Shown here: positions 5,760 to 7,909 of the stretch, piece by piece
How the letters are laid out: every line of letters starts with the position of its first letter
How positions within the stretch are numbered: position 1 is the first letter of the stretch
DNA from: Alphaproteobacteria bacterium
Lineage (GTDB): Bacteria > Pseudomonadota > Alphaproteobacteria > Micropepsales > Micropepsaceae
Length of the DNA stretch: 7,909 bases
Direction of reading: 5' to 3'
Assembly (NCBI GenBank): GCA_947373775.1
Contig: CANBZE010000065.1
Location: 1 to 7,909, forward strand
The notes under the pieces: model-generated
What the model saw: only the letters and a program-made list of their open reading frames with translations
What the model was told of the DNA's origin: nothing
Databases searched by the model: none
Made by a program: the position numbers and the translations under genes

Positions 5760-5924
5760 ATGAAGACCATGATTTCGAACTTCCTGAAGAACAATGCGGG
5801 CGCTACGGCCATTGAATATGGCCTGATCGCCGCCCTGATCGCCGTGGTGATCATTACCGGCGTGACGGCGGTCGGCACCCAGCTCAGCACCACTTTCGTC
5901 AACCTGTCCGGCAATCTGAAGTAA
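5760..5924 (+). CDS. Flp/Fap-type pilin precursor (orphan)
   Basis: A 54-residue prepilin, the standard Flp length. A short basic leader MKTMISNFLKNNAG ends in Gly14, followed by ATAIEYGLIAALIAVVIITG; the G|xxxxEY pattern (E19, Y20) is the cleavage and assembly signal for the TadV/CpaA prepilin peptidase, followed by the hydrophobic helix. After processing, the 40-residue pilin would assemble into thin Tad pili used in surface attachment. The other tad/cpa genes (secretin, ATPase, platform, peptidase) are absent from the window, and the neighbours are sugar-metabolism genes. The ribosome-binding site is only a weak CCCGGGG nine bases before the ATG. In the 120 bp upstream I see a small hairpin GGGCA-AACTC-TGCCC (5710-5724) but no convincing promoter and no TTAA-type CtrA box. 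Confidence 0.93.
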   Translation: MKTMISNFLKNNAGATAIEYGLIAALIAVVIITGVTAVGTQLSTTFVNLSGNLK

Positions 5925-5929
5925 CTGGC

Positions 5930-5974
5930 GTCCCGCCTCGCCCGCCGCTAGCATCGCGGCAAAAGGGGCGGGAC
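5930..5974 (+). promoter_or_regulatory. Nested hairpin between pilin stop and next start, covers the ribosome-binding site
   Basis: Outer arms GTCCCGCC (5930-5937) and GGCGGGAC (5967-5974) are perfect complements and enclose an inner hairpin GCCGC/GCGGC (5944-5948, 5956-5960). The 3' arm is the purine-rich tract just before the ATG at 5975, so folding would hide the ribosome-binding region of the TIM-barrel gene. It could also protect the 3' end of the pilin message. No T-run follows, so it does not look like an intrinsic terminator. Pairing is directly visible; the regulatory role is inference. Confidence 0.5.
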
Positions 5975-6817
5975 ATGGCGCAGAAACTGCTGGTCTATCA
6001 ATCGCTATGGGCGATGGAACGGCGCCGTCCCGACGGCCAGGAATGGCCACTGCCGGAAAAGCTTTCCATGATCCGGGATGCCGGCTTTGACGGCTGCGGC
6101 GTGCGCTTCATCGATCCGCCCTTCGCGCGCGAGGTCACCGGCTTCCTGCGCAGCCACGGCATGACCTGGCAGGCGCAGTGCTATCCCCAAAGCGTGGACG
6201 ACCTGAAGCCGGTGCTGGCGCTGGTGAAGGAACTGGGCGCCGATCACCTGAACCTGCAGGCGGACGTGCGGCCCTATCGCGTTGAGGACTGCGTTCCCTA
6301 TATCGATGGCTGGCGCAAGCTGGCGGCGGATGCCGGTGTGGAACTGCATATCGAAACCCACCGCGACCGCATGACGACGGACCTGTTCTTTACCCTGCAC
6401 CTGCTGGACCGTTTTCCCGACCTGCGTTTCACCGCCGACCTGTCGCATTACCTGGTGGGGCGCGAATTCGCCTGGCCCATTGCGCCTGAGAACCACGCCA
6501 TGATCCACCGCATCCTGGACAATAGCTGGGGCCTGCACGGCCGCGTCGCCAGCCGCGAGCAGATCCAGGTGCAATTCAACTTCCCGCAACATAAAGACTG
6601 GCTGGACCTGTTCATGGGCTGGTGGGAATACGGCATCCGCTCGTGGAAGAAGCGCGCCGGGCCGGATGAGACCTTCACCTTTCTGTGCGAGTTCGGGCCG
6701 CCGCCCTATGCCATCACCGGCGCCGATGGCTATGAACTGTCGGACCGCTGGGCCGAGGCGGTGCAGATGAAGGACATGATCCGGGCACTGTGGAAGAAGA
6801 TCGAACAGGACGGCTAG
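5975..6817 (+). CDS. Second sugar phosphate isomerase/epimerase-like TIM-barrel protein
   Basis: A 280-residue xylose-isomerase-like TIM barrel, cytoplasmic. It shows the fold repeats (MIRDAGFDGCGVRFIDPPF, 32-50; LVKELGADHLNLQADV, 83-98) and a likely divalent-metal set: E127 in LHIETHRDR, D155 in FTADLSHYLV, H188 in LHGRV and E239 in LCEFGPPPYA. It clearly differs from the barrel protein at 3796-4596, with a tryptophan-rich C-terminal part (DLFMGWWEYGIRSWKK) and no glycine-rich GEGELPL segment, so it is not a recent duplicate. The expected reaction is isomerisation or epimerisation of a sugar or keto-sugar. The start is set by GGGGCGGG just before the ATG, inside a hairpin that may control access. 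The stop overlaps the convergent transporter stop (CTAG at 6814-6817). Substrate unknown. Confidence 0.88.
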   Translation: MAQKLLVYQSLWAMERRRPDGQEWPLPEKLSMIRDAGFDGCGVRFIDPPFAREVTGFLRSHGMTWQAQCYPQSVDDLKPVLALVKELGADHLNLQADVRPYRVEDCVPYIDGWRKLAADAGVELHIETHRDRMTTDLFFTLHLLDRFPDLRFTADLSHYLVGREFAWPIAPENHAMIHRILDNSWGLHGRVASREQIQVQFNFPQHKDWLDLFMGWWEYGIRSWKKRAGPDETFTFLCEFGPPPYAITGADGYELSDRWAEAVQMKDMIRALWKKIEQDG

Positions 6818-7909
6818 CGGTCCTGCACGTCATCCTGGTGGATGTCGCTGCGATACGTCTCCGGCCCGCACCACACCGCGAAGGCGGTGACCAGCGAGAT
6901 CGTCACGATATAAACGCACACGCCCCAGGGCGCGCCGGATTGCCACGCCACCAGCAGGCCCGCGATCAGCGGCGCCGGACCGCCGGCGATGATGGAGCCC
7001 AGCTCGCGGGCGAAGGCAAAGCCGGAATAGCGCAGGCGTGGCCCGAACAGTTCGGCGAAATAGACCGCCTGGGGCCCGAACATGGCGGCGCTGCCGATTC
7101 CCATCTCGATGACGAAGGCCAGTATGATCAACCCGTGATTGCCGGTCTGGGCCACCAGAAAAAAGGGAAAGGCGCAGGCCGCCGAGAACAGCGCCCCGAA
7201 GATATAGACCGGGCGGCGTCCGATGCGATCCGACAAGTGCGCAAAGCCCAGCGCTCCGATGACCAACGCGATGCTGCCCGCGATGGTGCCCATGATCGGC
7301 ACATTGCGCGGCACATGCAGGTTGTTGATCAGGTAGCTGACGCCGAACACCGGATAGAGATAGCCCAGCGCGTTTTCCGCCAGCCGCGCACCCACAACCA
7401 CCAGGAAGTTGCGCGGGCTGCGCCGCACAGCCTCAAACGCGGGCAACTTCAGCGGGGGATGACGCGCCTTTGCCGCCTGGAACACCGGCGTCTCGCTGAC
7501 CTTGGCGCGGATATAGACGCCAAGCGCCAGCAGCACGAAGGACACCAGAAAGGGGATGCGCCAACCCCAGCTCAACATCGAATCCTTGGCCATGAGGCCG
7601 ACCAGCCAGAAGCCGCCCCCGGCCAATGCGCTGCCGACCTGCGTGCCCATGGGCGCAAAAGCGCCATACAGGCCACGCTTGCCCGGCGGCGCAAACTCCA
7701 CCGCCATCACCACCGCGCCGCCATATTCCGCGCCGGCGCCAAAGCCCTGGCATAGACGCAGGACCAGCAGCAGGGTCGCCACCAGCATGGGCTTGCGGCC
7801 CCAGCGGTCGCCGAAATGACCGAAGAACAACCCGCCGAACGGCCGCGCCAGGAATCCCACCGCGAAAGTGGCGAAGGACGCCAAGGTCCCGGTCGCGGCG
7901 TCAAAGCTG
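6814..7909 (-). CDS. MFS transporter of the metabolite:H+ symporter (MHS) type, 5' end outside the window, with an apparent internal deletion
   Basis: The frame is open from the window edge to TAG at 6816-6814, 365 residues without the N-terminus. Near the edge SFDAATGTLASFATFAVGFLARP and FGGLFFGHFGDRWGRK give the MHS form of the MFS GxxxDRxGRK loop (after TM2); QGFGAGAEYGGAVVMAVE follows the TM4 region; AHLSDRIGRRPVYIFG is the second-half copy of the loop. Such proteins import organic acids, osmolytes or sugar acids with protons in the inner membrane. In relatives such as KgtP, ShiA and ProP about 26 more residues separate the RxGRK loop from the LRxxQGF motif. Here MLVATLLLV joins directly to LRLCQGFGAG (window 7785 to about 7740), so TM3 and TM4 are collapsed into one. 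The frame is kept. It may be a non-functional transporter, an unusual variant or a sequence-assembly loss. A TTG at 7884-7882 is not a plausible start because family-like sequence continues upstream. Confidence 0.9.
   Translation of the reverse strand, partial: SFDAATGTLASFATFAVGFLARPFGGLFFGHFGDRWGRKPMLVATLLLVLRLCQGFGAGAEYGGAVVMAVEFAPPGKRGLYGAFAPMGTQVGSALAGGGFWLVGLMAKDSMLSWGWRIPFLVSFVLLALGVYIRAKVSETPVFQAAKARHPPLKLPAFEAVRRSPRNFLVVVGARLAENALGYLYPVFGVSYLINNLHVPRNVPIMGTIAGSIALVIGALGFAHLSDRIGRRPVYIFGALFSAACAFPFFLVAQTGNHGLIILAFVIEMGIGSAAMFGPQAVYFAELFGPRLRYSGFAFARELGSIIAGGPAPLIAGLLVAWQSGAPWGVCVYIVTISLVTAFAVWCGPETYRSDIHQDDVQDR

Noticed and set aside
6790..7755. A long + strand open frame antisense to the transporter
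   Set aside because: Arg/Gln/His-rich, without domains; the - strand frame encodes recognisable MHS transporter motifs.

Overview
The window is GC-rich, tightly packed bacterial chromosomal DNA, most likely from an alphaproteobacterium. The Flp/Fap-type pilin, the MHS-type transporter, a periplasmic sugar dehydrogenase of the PQQ/GSDH fold and ATGA-coupled metabolic genes all fit this. The exact order (Caulobacterales-, Micropepsales- or Sphingomonadales-like) cannot be fixed from the sequence alone. No integrase, transposase or CRISPR array is present.

Left part (1-3060). The 3' end of a gene that looks like a fucosyltransferase-fold glycosyltransferase (+ strand) converges on a secreted PQQ-type sugar dehydrogenase (479-1717, - strand), with a hairpin between them. 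Upstream of the dehydrogenase, on the same strand, lies a secreted double-cupin protein (1868-2845). Each of these two - strand genes is preceded by one of two diverged copies of a palindromic element, each with a TATA-like box about 45 bp from the palindrome.

Middle part (3061-5639, + strand). A tRNA-Gly(CCC) is followed 23 bp later by a 59-residue unknown protein. A three-gene unit follows: a small cupin, a sugar-phosphate isomerase/epimerase-like TIM barrel and a Gfo/Idh/MocA oxidoreductase. Both junctions are 4-base ATGA overlaps, so the three are almost certainly translated together and probably serve one sugar or cyclitol conversion.

Right part (5640-7909). A lone 54-residue Flp pilin gene sits between metabolic genes. 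It is followed by a hairpin whose 3' arm covers the ribosome-binding region of a second TIM-barrel isomerase/epimerase gene (5975-6817). That gene meets a convergent MHS-family transporter gene (6814-7909, start outside the window), and their stop codons share a CTAG. The transporter appears to have lost about 26 residues in frame between transmembrane helices 3 and 4.

Taken together this reads as a carbohydrate-utilisation neighbourhood: periplasmic oxidation (GSDH-fold protein), uptake (MHS transporter) and cytoplasmic oxidation/isomerisation (Gfo/Idh/MocA plus two TIM barrels, with cupins). The substrate cannot be read from the sequence. Both the dehydrogenase (the usual catalytic His is Gln) and the transporter (deletion) show departures from their families that matter for function.
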